This document shows, piece by piece, positions 32,153 through 41,182 of a DNA stretch of 64,000 bases (within the stretch, counting starts at the first letter, position 1; each line of letters begins with the position of its first letter). Made by a program: the position numbers and the translations under genes. Under the pieces are notes generated by a model, which worked only from the letters and a program-made list of their open reading frames with translations, was not told where the DNA came from and ran no database searches. Location of the stretch: the NCBI GenBank assembly GCA_022767125.1, contig JALEPZ010000026.1:1-64000 (forward strand), read 5' to 3'. This DNA is from Phocaeicola plebeius (lineage in GTDB: Bacteria; Bacteroidota; Bacteroidia; Bacteroidales; Bacteroidaceae).

Positions 32153-33022
32153 TCACCCGGGGAAGGAAAGGAGGAAGGTGACCGGGTAGCCGCAGACAGG
32201 TGTGTCTGCCAGCCGCAGTTGTCCGCCCAGGGTCACCATTAGCTGGCGGGAGAGGGACAGGCCGATGCCGGAGCCGGTACGCTTGGTCGTGAAGAAAGGG
32301 ATGAAGATTTCCCGTGCCGTTTCGGCAGGAATGGGCGCACCGTTGTTGCTGACCCGCAGACCGTCGTCACAGCGGAGATCGACCTCGGTGGCTCCGGCCT
32401 CCAACGCGTTCTTCAAGAGATTGATCAGCACCTGCCGCAACATTCCAGGGTCGGTGGTCAGGGTCAGGTGCGAGGGCACGTCGATGTGCCATTGCAGGGA
32501 CGGATAGAGGGCCTTGATGCGGTCGATGAACGGCAGCAGCGGCACCTCTTCGGGCACCGGCTCCTGCAGCTGGGTCAGCTTGCGGTAGCTGTCGATGAAG
32601 GCAGACAGGCCCGTGCTGGTTTCGTAGATGGCGCGGATGCCTTCCTCGTAGGGCGTTCCTTGCAGGTCGGGTTGTTGGAGGTAGGCCTGGCTGATGCTGA
32701 TGATGGGCGTGGTGGCGTTCATGATTTCGTGGGTCAGCACGCGCGTCAGCTTTTGCCAGGACTCCACCTCGTTTTGCGCCACTAACGTGCCGATTTCCTT
32801 GCTCAGTTCGTTCAGCGTCTGCTGCAGGGCCCGTTCGGCGGAGAACAGTCCCTTGACAGGCAGCTGGAAGGTGAAGTCGCGGTTGCGGATGGCTTCGCGC
32901 ATCAGGTGCACCCGGAGGTGCAGGAGCCGCAGGTGGCGGTAGTAGCCGGCTGCCGACAGGAGTCCTGTCAGCAGTGCCGTAGCGGTGACAATGAACAGGA
33001 GGGATTCGTTCATGACGCTCAT
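32153..33022 (-). CDS. Sensor histidine kinase
   Basis: LTHEIMNATTPIISISQAY H-box, GSGIGLSLSRQLMVTLGG G-box; ATG overlaps the RR stop (ATGA). Confidence 0.92.
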   Translation of the reverse strand: MSVMNESLLFIVTATALLTGLLSAAGYYRHLRLLHLRVHLMREAIRNRDFTFQLPVKGLFSAERALQQTLNELSKEIGTLVAQNEVESWQKLTRVLTHEIMNATTPIISISQAYLQQPDLQGTPYEEGIRAIYETSTGLSAFIDSYRKLTQLQEPVPEEVPLLPFIDRIKALYPSLQWHIDVPSHLTLTTDPGMLRQVLINLLKNALEAGATEVDLRCDDGLRVSNNGAPIPAETAREIFIPFFTTKRTGSGIGLSLSRQLMVTLGGQLRLADTPVCGYPVTFLLSFPG

Positions 33023-33543
33023 TGTTTGTTCAGTTTGGCGTACAAGGTCTGCCGGGTAATGCCCAGCAGTTCGGCGGCCCGGCTGCGGTTGCCGTGGCAC
33101 TTCTCCACCACTTTGCGCACGTGGGCGGTCTCCACCTGTTCTAAGGGAACAATCTCTCGGCTGGCATCCACGGCATCCTTCAGCGTGCGGATCAGTTCGT
33201 CGTTGTCCCAGGGCTTGGTCACGAAATCTGCAGCTCCGTTTTTCAGCCCCTTTACCGCCAGTTTCACGTCGGCATACGCCGTCACCAGCACCACGGGGAT
33301 GTCGGGGTGCCATTTGTGGAGGGTGCGGAGCCAGAACAGCCCCTCTTCGCCCGAGTTGACCCCCAGCGAGAAGTTCATGTCGAGCAGGATCACCTCCACC
33401 GCCTCCTGCTGGAGGGTAGCCAGAAGGCGGTCGGGATCGGACAGGGTGATGACCTGCCCGAACGTGTCGCCGAGACAGATCTTGGCAGCCGTCAGCAGGG
33501 CAGGATTGTCATCGACGACCAGAATAGTACCGTATGTTGCCAT
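33019..33543 (-). CDS. Response regulator, REC + Fis-type HTH (no AAA+ domain)
   Basis: ILVVDDNPALLTAAK, VILLDMNFSLGVNSGEEGLFWL, VVEKCHGNRSRAAELLGITRQTLYAKLNK. Confidence 0.93.
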   Translation of the reverse strand: MATYGTILVVDDNPALLTAAKICLGDTFGQVITLSDPDRLLATLQQEAVEVILLDMNFSLGVNSGEEGLFWLRTLHKWHPDIPVVLVTAYADVKLAVKGLKNGAADFVTKPWDNDELIRTLKDAVDASREIVPLEQVETAHVRKVVEKCHGNRSRAAELLGITRQTLYAKLNKQ

Positions 33544-33614
33544 AGTCTTTTTCGGATAGATGGATTTCAAGGGCGAAAGTAGTGAAAGATTTCCAGTCGG
33601 TCAAGCCGGAGGAA

Positions 33615-33664
33615 CCGATTGTATGAAAATCATCCGCCTTTCTGTATGATTTTCATACAATCGG
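33615..33664. promoter_or_regulatory. Perfect 19-bp inverted repeat between divergent TCS and ABC operons (putative RR operator)
   Basis: ccgattgtatgaaaatcat - 12 nt - atgattttcatacaatcgg. Confidence 0.75.
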
Positions 33665-33745
33665 CCGCCGGGAGCCTGCCCACGCATTGCCCTTTTGTGC
33701 CTTTGCCTTACCTTTGCCGCCGTAGAAACAAAACCAACAGTACAA

Positions 33746-34432
33746 ATGATACGCATAGAGAATCTGACGAAAATCTTCCGTACGGAGGAAGTGGAGACCA
33801 TCGCCCTGAACGGTGTCAGCCTTCAGGTAGCGGAAGGCGAGTTTGTCGCCATCATGGGACCATCGGGGTGTGGCAAATCGACCCTGCTGGGCATTCTCGG
33901 CCTGCTGGACTCGCCCACCAGCGGCCGTTATTGGCTCGACGGCAGGGAGGTGGGGCAGCTGAAGGAGAACGACCGTACCCTGTTCCGCCGGGGACGCATC
34001 GGCTTCGTGTTCCAGAACTTCAACCTGATTGACGAACTGACGGTGGAGGAGAATGTCGATCTGCAGCTGAAGTACCTCGGCATCTCCAAGGACGAACGCC
34101 GGCGGCGGGTGCTGGAGGTGCTGCGCAAGGTCAGCCTGAGCCAGCGGGCACGGCATTTTCCTCCCCAGTTGTCGGGGGGCCAGCAGCAGCGCGTCGCCAT
34201 TGCCCGTGCCGTAGTGGGCAGGCCGAAGCTGATACTGGCCGACGAGCCGACGGGCAACCTCGACTCGAAGAACGGGCTGGAGGTGATGGACCTGCTGTCG
34301 CGCCTCAATGCCGAGGGCACCACCATCGTCATGGTGACCCACTCCCTGCACGATGCCTCCCGGGCACACCGCATCGTCCACCTGTTCGACGGACAGGTGG
34401 TGACGGACGAACCACATGTTGAACGATACTAA
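33746..34432 (+). CDS. ABC transporter ATP-binding protein (LolD/MacB type)
   Basis: MIRIENLTKIFRTEEVETIALNGVSL, GPSGCGKSTLLGILG, QLSGGQQQRVAIARAV, LADEPTGNLDS. Confidence 0.95.
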   Translation: MIRIENLTKIFRTEEVETIALNGVSLQVAEGEFVAIMGPSGCGKSTLLGILGLLDSPTSGRYWLDGREVGQLKENDRTLFRRGRIGFVFQNFNLIDELTVEENVDLQLKYLGISKDERRRRVLEVLRKVSLSQRARHFPPQLSGGQQQRVAIARAVVGRPKLILADEPTGNLDSKNGLEVMDLLSRLNAEGTTIVMVTHSLHDASRAHRIVHLFDGQVVTDEPHVERY

Positions 34433-34448
34433 AAAAACAGCTTGAACC

Positions 34449-36821
34449 ATGAAAAGTTATTTCCGCTTTCTGTCGCGCAATCCGCTCTATACCTTTATTA
34501 ATGTCGCCGGACTGGCCGTGTCGCTGATGTTCGTCCTGCTCATCGGCGACTATGCCTGGCGGCAGCTCAGCATCGACCGCTGGCACCGCTATGCCGACCG
34601 CACCTACCTGCTCGCTTCGCAGTCCAACACATACTCCTGGTTAGATGCCAGCCACGGCATGGGGAAGATGTTCCCCGAAATCGAACAGACGTGCTGCCTG
34701 CAGGGACAGGCCGGGAAAATCAAGGCCGGCATCCGCGAGTTTGTGGACAACGATTCGCCGTGCCTGCTGCTGGCAGACTCCACCTTCCTCGATATGTTCG
34801 ACTTCGAACTGCTGGAGGGCGACCGCCGTACGGCGCTCAATGCGCCCGACAAGTGCCTGATTACGGAAACCCTGGCGCGGGACTTGTTCCCCGACCAGTC
34901 GCCGGTGGGGCAGTCGCTCCAGGTGGTGGGCAATCAGTCGGTGTATATGGGCGAATCCACCCTCGATTCCACGCTGGTCTATACGGTGACGGGGGTGCTG
35001 CGCGATTTCGACCGTACCGTCCTGCCCAACGGCCTGAAGTTAGTGGCGAGCATGAGCCGATATCCGCAGCTGATGGGCTACCAGATGAGCAACAACAGCT
35101 TAGCTTATGGCTCCAGCGGGCCGATGCAGACTTACTACCGCTTGGTGCCGGGGGCTTCCCCCACCGTCAGGCAGCAGGAGATGCTGGCCTACCTGCAGCA
35201 GCAGGTGCCCATCCTGGAGCTGGCGGGCGTGAAAGAGGTGCAGCTGATTCCGTTGACCGACTTGCTGTTTGCTCCGCAGAATGAGGGGCTCGGCATGCAG
35301 AAAGGCGACCGCCGTCAGCTGTTTATCCTGCTCTCTGCCATGGTGGCGATTCTGTTCTTCGCCGTCAGCAACTACATCAACCTCACCGTGGCGAATACGG
35401 GATTCCGCGCGAAGGAGGTGGCCACCTGCCGGCTGCTGGGCAGCACCACCCGCGAGGTCGGCATCCGCTTCATCCGCGAATCGACCTTCTTAGTGCTGGT
35501 CTCCTTCTGCTTAGGACTGCTGCTGGCCCTGGCGTTCCAGAACGACCTGCAGACCCTGTTCCGGGGGAAGATGGCCTTGCAGGACGATGTCAGCGTAGGG
35601 TCGGTGGCGGTGTCGGCGGCCTTTGTGCTGGCCCTGGGCATCGTGTCGGGTATTGTCCCCAGCCTGCAGATGGCGCGGTTCAATCCCATGGACATCGCGA
35701 AGGGCACCTTCCGTTTCCGCTCCAAGATGGTGCTGGGCCGCATCTTCCTCTCCCTGCAGAGCATCATCACGTTCGTCATGCTGATGGCGGCGCTGGTCAT
35801 CTTCGTGCAGATCCGCCACTTGGTGTCGGCTCCGCTGGGCTATCACACGCAGAACATCTTCCAGGTACGTGCCGACAACGGCGATGTGCTGGGCGACCGG
35901 CTGAAAAGCCTGCCCTTCGTGAAACAGATAGGCTGTACGGGCGGATCGGGGCTGTCGGGCCATACTAACTCAATGATGACCCGGAAGGATGTCGCCGGAC
36001 AGGCGCATGTCTTCTTCCTGATGGACCTGGACTCCACCGCCATCGACATCTACGGACTCCAGCTGCTGTCCGACCGGGGCATCGGGACCTCCGAAGAAGC
36101 CTGGTACCTGAACGAGGCGGCGGTGCGCTGCATGAAGATGACGATGGACGATACGGAGATTCACTGGGGCGACGGGACGACGGAACCGGTGGCCGGTGTC
36201 TTCCGGGACTTCCACAAGAACCATATCCTCGACGACTACCAGCCCTTCCTGATCCGGATCCGGAATACGGCGAATTTCAAGCATCCAGACTACCTGGTGC
36301 TGACCGACGGGTCTGGCGATGCCTACCGGCAGCTGCGGCAGGCGGTGGTGGAGGCCGACGGCACGGACGAGTCTATCGACTACAAGGTATGTTCGGTCGA
36401 GGAGAACATTGCCAAGGAGTTTGCCGACACGGAGAACATCCTGCACATCATCCTGCTGTTTGCTGTCATGGCCGTGCTGATTTCCGCCATGGGATTCGTC
36501 GGGATGTCGCTCTTCTTCATCCGCCAGCGCAAGAAGGAAATCGGCATCCGGAAGATACTGGGCAGCAGCAGCCGTGAGGTCATCGTCCGCATGCTCCGCC
36601 TGTTCTGTTCGCCCGTCCTCCTGTCGTTCGTGGTGTCGGTCCCGCTCTCGGTGTGGCTGCTCGGCAGCTGGCTGCAGAACTTCAGTTACCGCATCTCCCT
36701 GCATCCCTGGATGTTTCTTGCCGTCGGCGCGGTGCTCCTGGCCATGGCCGTCGTCTCCGTCTTTTTCCAGCTCTGGCAGGCGGTGCACACCAATCCGGTG
36801 GAAAGCGTTAAGGTGGAATAG
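34449..36821 (+). CDS. FtsX/MacB-like ABC transporter permease
   Basis: 790 aa, N-terminal MacB_PCD-like region, FtsX segments, RQRKKEIGIRKILGSSSREV. Confidence 0.93.
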   Translation: MKSYFRFLSRNPLYTFINVAGLAVSLMFVLLIGDYAWRQLSIDRWHRYADRTYLLASQSNTYSWLDASHGMGKMFPEIEQTCCLQGQAGKIKAGIREFVDNDSPCLLLADSTFLDMFDFELLEGDRRTALNAPDKCLITETLARDLFPDQSPVGQSLQVVGNQSVYMGESTLDSTLVYTVTGVLRDFDRTVLPNGLKLVASMSRYPQLMGYQMSNNSLAYGSSGPMQTYYRLVPGASPTVRQQEMLAYLQQQVPILELAGVKEVQLIPLTDLLFAPQNEGLGMQKGDRRQLFILLSAMVAILFFAVSNYINLTVANTGFRAKEVATCRLLGSTTREVGIRFIRESTFLVLVSFCLGLLLALAFQNDLQTLFRGKMALQDDVSVGSVAVSAAFVLALGIVSGIVPSLQMARFNPMDIAKGTFRFRSKMVLGRIFLSLQSIITFVMLMAALVIFVQIRHLVSAPLGYHTQNIFQVRADNGDVLGDRLKSLPFVKQIGCTGGSGLSGHTNSMMTRKDVAGQAHVFFLMDLDSTAIDIYGLQLLSDRGIGTSEEAWYLNEAAVRCMKMTMDDTEIHWGDGTTEPVAGVFRDFHKNHILDDYQPFLIRIRNTANFKHPDYLVLTDGSGDAYRQLRQAVVEADGTDESIDYKVCSVEENIAKEFADTENILHIILLFAVMAVLISAMGFVGMSLFFIRQRKKEIGIRKILGSSSREVIVRMLRLFCSPVLLSFVVSVPLSVWLLGSWLQNFSYRISLHPWMFLAVGAVLLAMAVVSVFFQLWQAVHTNPVESVKVE

Positions 36822-36868
36822 GGAAGCGGATATTGCAGGAAGTGCTTGGCGGATGATGAAGATAGTTG

Positions 36869-36876
36869 TATCTTTG
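36869..36876 (+). promoter_or_regulatory. -7 box (tatctttg)
   Basis: TAnnTTTG upstream of the ACT-domain gene. Confidence 0.5.
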
Positions 36877-36918
36877 CACCCGCAAATTTCTAAATTCTTA
36901 TCAAAAGAGAATACAACG

Positions 36919-37191
36919 ATGAACAGAACGATTATTACAGTAGTAGGTAAGGACACCATCGGCATCATTGCCAAAGTGTGTGTGTATCTGGCAGAACACC
37001 AGGTAAATATCCTCGACATTTCGCAGACCATTGTGCAGGAGTACTTCAACATGATGATGATTGTAGACATGGCGAAGCTGGAGATTCCTTTCGAACAGGC
37101 AGCCGCCGAACTTTCGGAACTGGGACAGGGCATGGGCGTACAGGTGAAATGCCAGCGCGAGGAGATTTTCGACATGATGCACCGTATTTAA
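36919..37191 (+). CDS. ACT domain protein (UPF0237 family)
   Basis: MNRTIITVVGKDTIGIIAKVCVYLAEHQVNILDISQTIV; precedes the UPF0210 gene. Confidence 0.95.
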   Translation: MNRTIITVVGKDTIGIIAKVCVYLAEHQVNILDISQTIVQEYFNMMMIVDMAKLEIPFEQAAAELSELGQGMGVQVKCQREEIFDMMHRI

Positions 37192-37203
37192 GGAAGAAAG
37201 CGT

Positions 37204-38568
37204 ATGATCAACATATCGGAAGTCATCGAAACCAACCAGATGATCGAGCAGGAGAACCTCGATGTGCGTACCATCACCATGGGCATCAACCTGCTGGATT
37301 GTGCAGACAGCCGGCTCGACGTGCTCTGCCAGAACATCTACGACAAGATTACCCGCCTCGCCAAGGACCTGGTGCAGACGGGAGAAGAGATTTCAAAGGA
37401 ATTCGGCATTCCCATCGTGAACAAGCGGATTTCCGTGACTCCCATCGCACTGGTGGGCGGAAGTGCCTGCCGCACGTCGGACGACTATGTCACCATCGCC
37501 AAGACGCTCGACCGTGCCGCCCGCGCAATGGGGGTCAACTTCCTCGGCGGCTATTCGGCCATCGTATCGAAGGGGATGAGCCGTAGCGACGAGCTGCTCA
37601 TCCGTTCCATCCCCCGGGCATTGGCCGAAACAGACTTCATCTGCAGCTCGGTCAATGTGGGCTCTACCAAGACCGGCATCAACATGGATGCCGTCCGTCT
37701 GATGGGCGACATCGTGAAGGAGACGGCAGAGCGCACGAAGGAACGGATGTCGCTGGGCTGCGCCAAGTTAGTGGTGCTCTGCAATGCCCCCGACGATAAC
37801 CCCTTCATGGCTGGTGCCTTCCACGGCGTGTCCGAAGCCGATGCCGTGGTGAGCGTCGGTGTCAGCGGACCGGGCGTGGTGAAGTACGCCTTGGAGCAAG
37901 TGCGAGGCAAGAATTTCGAAGTCTTGTGCGAGACCGTCAAGCGCACCGCGTTCAAGATTACCCGCGTCGGCCAGTTAGTGGCCAAGGAAGCCTCCCGCCG
38001 GTTGGGGGTTCCCTTCGGCATCATCGACCTTTCGCTGGCTCCCACACCGGCGGTAGGCGACAGTGTGGCGGAAATCCTGCAGGAGATTGGACTGGAGCAT
38101 CCGGGTGCACCGGGCACCACGGCCGCCCTTGCCCTGCTAAACGACCAGGTGAAGAAAGGCGGAATCATGGCTTCCTCTTATGTGGGCGGCCTGAGCGGCG
38201 CGTTCATCCCGGTCAGCGAAGACCAGGGCATGATCGATGCCGTAGAGGCAGGTGCCCTGACCATCGAGAAACTGGAGGCGATGACCTGTGTCTGCTCCGT
38301 GGGCCTGGACATGATTGCCATTCCCGGCTCCACTTCGGCCGCCACCATTGCCGGCATCATTGCCGACGAGGCCGCCATCGGCATGGTGAACCAGAAGACC
38401 ACGGCGGTGCGTGTGATTCCGGCCGTAGGCAAGGAAGTGGGCGACCGCGTAGAGTTCGGCGGACTGCTGGGCTATGCTCCCATTATGCCTGTCAGCCCCT
38501 TCGGCTGCGATGCCTTCGTGAACCGTGGCGGACGCATTCCTGCTCCGATCCACAGCTTCAAGAACTGA
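37204..38568 (+). CDS. PFL family protein (UPF0210/DUF711)
   Basis: 454 aa, [66 protein letters not shown]. Confidence 0.95.
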   Translation: MINISEVIETNQMIEQENLDVRTITMGINLLDCADSRLDVLCQNIYDKITRLAKDLVQTGEEISKEFGIPIVNKRISVTPIALVGGSACRTSDDYVTIAKTLDRAARAMGVNFLGGYSAIVSKGMSRSDELLIRSIPRALAETDFICSSVNVGSTKTGINMDAVRLMGDIVKETAERTKERMSLGCAKLVVLCNAPDDNPFMAGAFHGVSEADAVVSVGVSGPGVVKYALEQVRGKNFEVLCETVKRTAFKITRVGQLVAKEASRRLGVPFGIIDLSLAPTPAVGDSVAEILQEIGLEHPGAPGTTAALALLNDQVKKGGIMASSYVGGLSGAFIPVSEDQGMIDAVEAGALTIEKLEAMTCVCSVGLDMIAIPGSTSAATIAGIIADEAAIGMVNQKTTAVRVIPAVGKEVGDRVEFGGLLGYAPIMPVSPFGCDAFVNRGGRIPAPIHSFKN

Positions 38569-38613
38569 CGGAATTACTTTCCCAAAGAACAGACGGAAAC
38601 TTTCCCCATAAAA

Positions 38614-38654
38614 AAACAGGGAGACGCGAATTTCTTCGTTGCGCCTCCCTGTTT
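38614..38654. terminator. Terminator (possibly bidirectional)
   Basis: aaacagggagacgcgaa ... ttgcgcctccctgttt. Confidence 0.7.
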
Positions 38655-38758
38655 CTGTTTACGTTTTTCGTCAAAGTCGGCAGACCTCGACAAAACAATT
38701 ATTCACTCTATCACTTATGTCCGTAGGGTCTCTTACGGGAACATTCCTGTGGAATGTG

Positions 38759-38845
38759 TCAGAACTGCAACCCTCTGCTGTTGAGTTCGTTTTCTCCCAT
38801 TCTTGCCAGTCCTCTCAAGAGGACATTCATAATCTTCTTCTTCAT
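38759..38845 (-). CDS. Candidate 28-aa small protein MKKKIMNVLLRGLARMGENELNSRGLQF
   Basis: ORF with -7 box TACATTTG (38877-38884, minus) and a terminator downstream; aggataactaaacATG leader. Confidence 0.4.
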   Translation of the reverse strand: MKKKIMNVLLRGLARMGENELNSRGLQF

Positions 38846-39820
38846 GTTTAGTTATCCTGTTTTTTGTTTGACGCTGCAAATGTAGGGGGATTCTCCTTCC
38901 GTTGTTATCCGTCGGAGCTGGTTTTTCAAGAATGGAGGCACTTTCTTGATTCACGTCAAGCGGGTTCGATAACCACAAAGGATATCTATTCTTCAAAGCA
39001 GGGGTCTGGATGGTAACGACATCGATAATGCTATAGACATTGTTTTCAATCAAATCGAACGAAGGGAGGGAACATTGACAAGGATATATGACAACATCGC
39101 AAGCAATAGAATTCGTTTGCTCTCTCTTCGAACTCTCACCATGACAAGATCATTGACTCCATGGGATTCCCTTATGGAATTGTTCTTCTGAGTCTTTTTC
39201 TTCATGTATCTTCGATTCAAAGAGAATGTTTCGCGGGACAAAATGGGACAAAAACGTGCTAAAAAACAGCAAAATTTGGCTGGTACAGATGTCGTTGATG
39301 ATGACTCGACAGTGGTCGTTGGTAATCTTGCTCATAGTGTGTGGTTTTAATGGTGAATACTCAGTTTTGTTGTGCCGAGGATGGGGGGGCCGGACCCATC
39401 TTCCCGTTCACAGGAGCAAAGTTAGGGAAAGTCTGCGGGGCCGATGTCGTTTAGTGTCGTTAACTCGGCGGGATTTTATAAGAAAAGCCGTTGTAAGTTC
39501 CTGATAATGGCTGTTGTAGAAGAATTATAACAGTTATTCTTATGGGTTGAGAAGTGCGGTTGTTCCAGTGTATGATTCGCCCATAGTGCGGCGGATGAAC
39601 CGCACTTCGCACAGGGTGAGGAGGAGGGCGGCGGTCGAACTGTTGTCCGTCGGCGGTGAGCAGGCGGTAGAGTTCGGGGCAGCGGCGGAGAAGGAGCGGT
39701 AAGGTGAGGCGAGCGGAAGGAGTAGTTACCTGTTAACATCTATTTACAATAGAGAAGATTTTATACCCCTCTCCGGACGGTTGGTGGAAATCACTGTGGA
39801 GTGCGGCAAAACGGTGGATT

Positions 39821-39857
39821 GTGTTCATTATTTCATTAGTCATTATTTCATTAAGAC
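39821..39857 (+). repeat. 37-bp repeat copy A
   Basis: gtgttcattatttcattagtcattatttcattaagac. Confidence 0.95.
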
Positions 39858-39893
39858 ACTGCACAACTTTACGGAGGAAACACCTATCCAAAT

Positions 39894-39963
39894 CAATATA
39901 TATAATATAATAATATATATATATATATAATATTATATATATATTATTATATTATATATATTG
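39894..39963. repeat. 70-bp AT-rich palindrome (27-bp perfect arms)
   Basis: caatatatataatataataatatatat (39894-39920) vs its exact reverse complement 39937-39963. Confidence 0.9.
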
Positions 39964-40031
39964 AGTATTTTACCACCCCCTCTTGTCCGAAGACTTGCGG
40001 GGGTGAAAAGGAGAAGGTAACAATAGGAAGT

Positions 40032-40068
40032 GTCTTAATGAAATAATGACTAATGAAATAATGAACAC
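40032..40068 (-). repeat. 37-bp repeat copy B (inverted)
   Basis: gtcttaatgaaataatgactaatgaaataatgaacac = reverse complement of copy A. Confidence 0.95.
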
Positions 40069-40202
40069 TTTGAGAAGATGGGATGAGATATTTTGTTTAT
40101 GAGATAATAAAATAAATTAGTAATTATTATAATTATAGAGGTGCCTCTTTTCTTTCTTTTCCCTGTCATTCGGAATGAAGTGAGGAATCTCTTTCTTTTC
40201 CC

Positions 40203-40279
40203 TGTCATTTCGAACGAAGTGAGAAATCTGTTCGCGCAAAGTGGATGTATTCAGATGCTTCACTCCGTTCAGCATGACA
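40203..40279. repeat. Dispersed hairpin repeat (tgtcat...atgaca family)
   Basis: tgtcatttcgaacgaagtgagaaatctg...cagatgcttcactccgttcagcatgaca; relatives at 13871, 51040, 58072. Confidence 0.85.
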
Positions 40280-40323
40280 GTTGGATAGGTGGCGCAGGGT
40301 TTTCGGACAGGCTTCCCCTAAAT

Positions 40324-40542
40324 GTGTTCATTATTTCATTAGTCATTATTTCATTAAGACGTTTCCATTCCGTTCAAGTGTTCATTATTTCATTAGTCAT
40401 TATTTCATTAAGACGTTTCCCATTCCGTCGAGGCTCCTCAAATGTTCATTATTTCATTAGTCATTATTTCATTAAGACGTTTCCCATTCCGTCGACGTTC
40501 CTCAAGTGTTCATTATTTCATTAGTCATTATTTCATTAAGAC
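40324..40542 (+). repeat. Four direct copies (C1-C4) of the 37-bp repeat
   Basis: Starts 40324, 40378, 40442, 40506; spacers 17, 27 and 27 nt. Confidence 0.95.
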
Positions 40543-40593
40543 GCTGCACTGCCTCAAAAAAACTTTGTGCCTCTGTGTTGAATCAAAGTGCAC

Positions 40594-41091
40594 TCAGAAT
40601 TTCAGCCGCTGGAATTCCTGCTCGAAGTTGGGCGTAAAGACACCTTTCCCGATGTGGGCACGAATTTCCTCCACCGGCCAGAACCTGCCGCCATCCAGTT
40701 CCTGGCTGGGACGGACAGCCCCGTCGTAGACCGTCTTGAAGCTGAACACCAGTTCGCGTTCGCGGGCCGACTCGAACACATACCGCGTCAGCGGTTCTGG
40801 CGTAAACTCCTCAATGCCCAGTTCTTCGCGCACTTCGCGGCGAAGGGCGATGTCCACGCTTTCGCCCAGGTCGACATGCCCTCCTACGGCCGTGTCCCAT
40901 TTGCCGGGCTGGATGTCCTTCCATTCCGGACGCTTCTGCAGGTAGAGTTCGCCCCGGCTGTTGAATACGTGCAGGTGGACCACCGGATGCAAGAGCCGGC
41001 TACCGTTGTGGCACTCGCCGCGCGAGGCGGCTCCCGTGATGTTTCCGTCTTCGTCTACCACCGGAAACATTTCTTCGTTATTGTCTTTCAT
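40594..41091 (-). CDS. NUDIX hydrolase
   Basis: GGHVDLGESVDIALRREVREELGIE Nudix box; start at MKDNNEEMFPVVDEDG. Confidence 0.93.
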   Translation of the reverse strand: MKDNNEEMFPVVDEDGNITGAASRGECHNGSRLLHPVVHLHVFNSRGELYLQKRPEWKDIQPGKWDTAVGGHVDLGESVDIALRREVREELGIEEFTPEPLTRYVFESARERELVFSFKTVYDGAVRPSQELDGGRFWPVEEIRAHIGKGVFTPNFEQEFQRLKF

Positions 41092-41116
41092 ACTGTTTTC
41101 TTTTTTAAAATCTCTG

Positions 41117-41124
41117 CAAAGATA
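41117..41124 (-). promoter_or_regulatory. -7 box (TATCTTTG) for the NUDIX gene
   Basis: caaagata on the + strand. Confidence 0.5.
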
Positions 41125-41147
41125 CACCATTGCCGTCGATTTATCTT

Positions 41148-41155
41148 TATCTTTG
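41148..41155 (+). promoter_or_regulatory. -7 box (tatctttg) for the Fe-ADH
   Basis: TAnnTTTG, divergent to the NUDIX promoter. Confidence 0.5.
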
Positions 41156-41182
41156 TGGGACAATCTGTAAAAACAAGCAACG

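Noticed and set aside
38940-38965. tRNA-like T-loop (gggttcgataacc)
   Set aside because: No acceptor or anticodon stem could be assembled around it
40141-40524. 127-aa ORF with repeating FIISLVIISLRRF
   Set aside because: Entirely a translation of the dispersed repeats; not a credible protein
40324-40542. CRISPR array
   Set aside because: 37-bp repeats look CRISPR-like but spacers are short (17/27/27 nt) and similar to each other, copies occur in both orientations, and no cas genes are present
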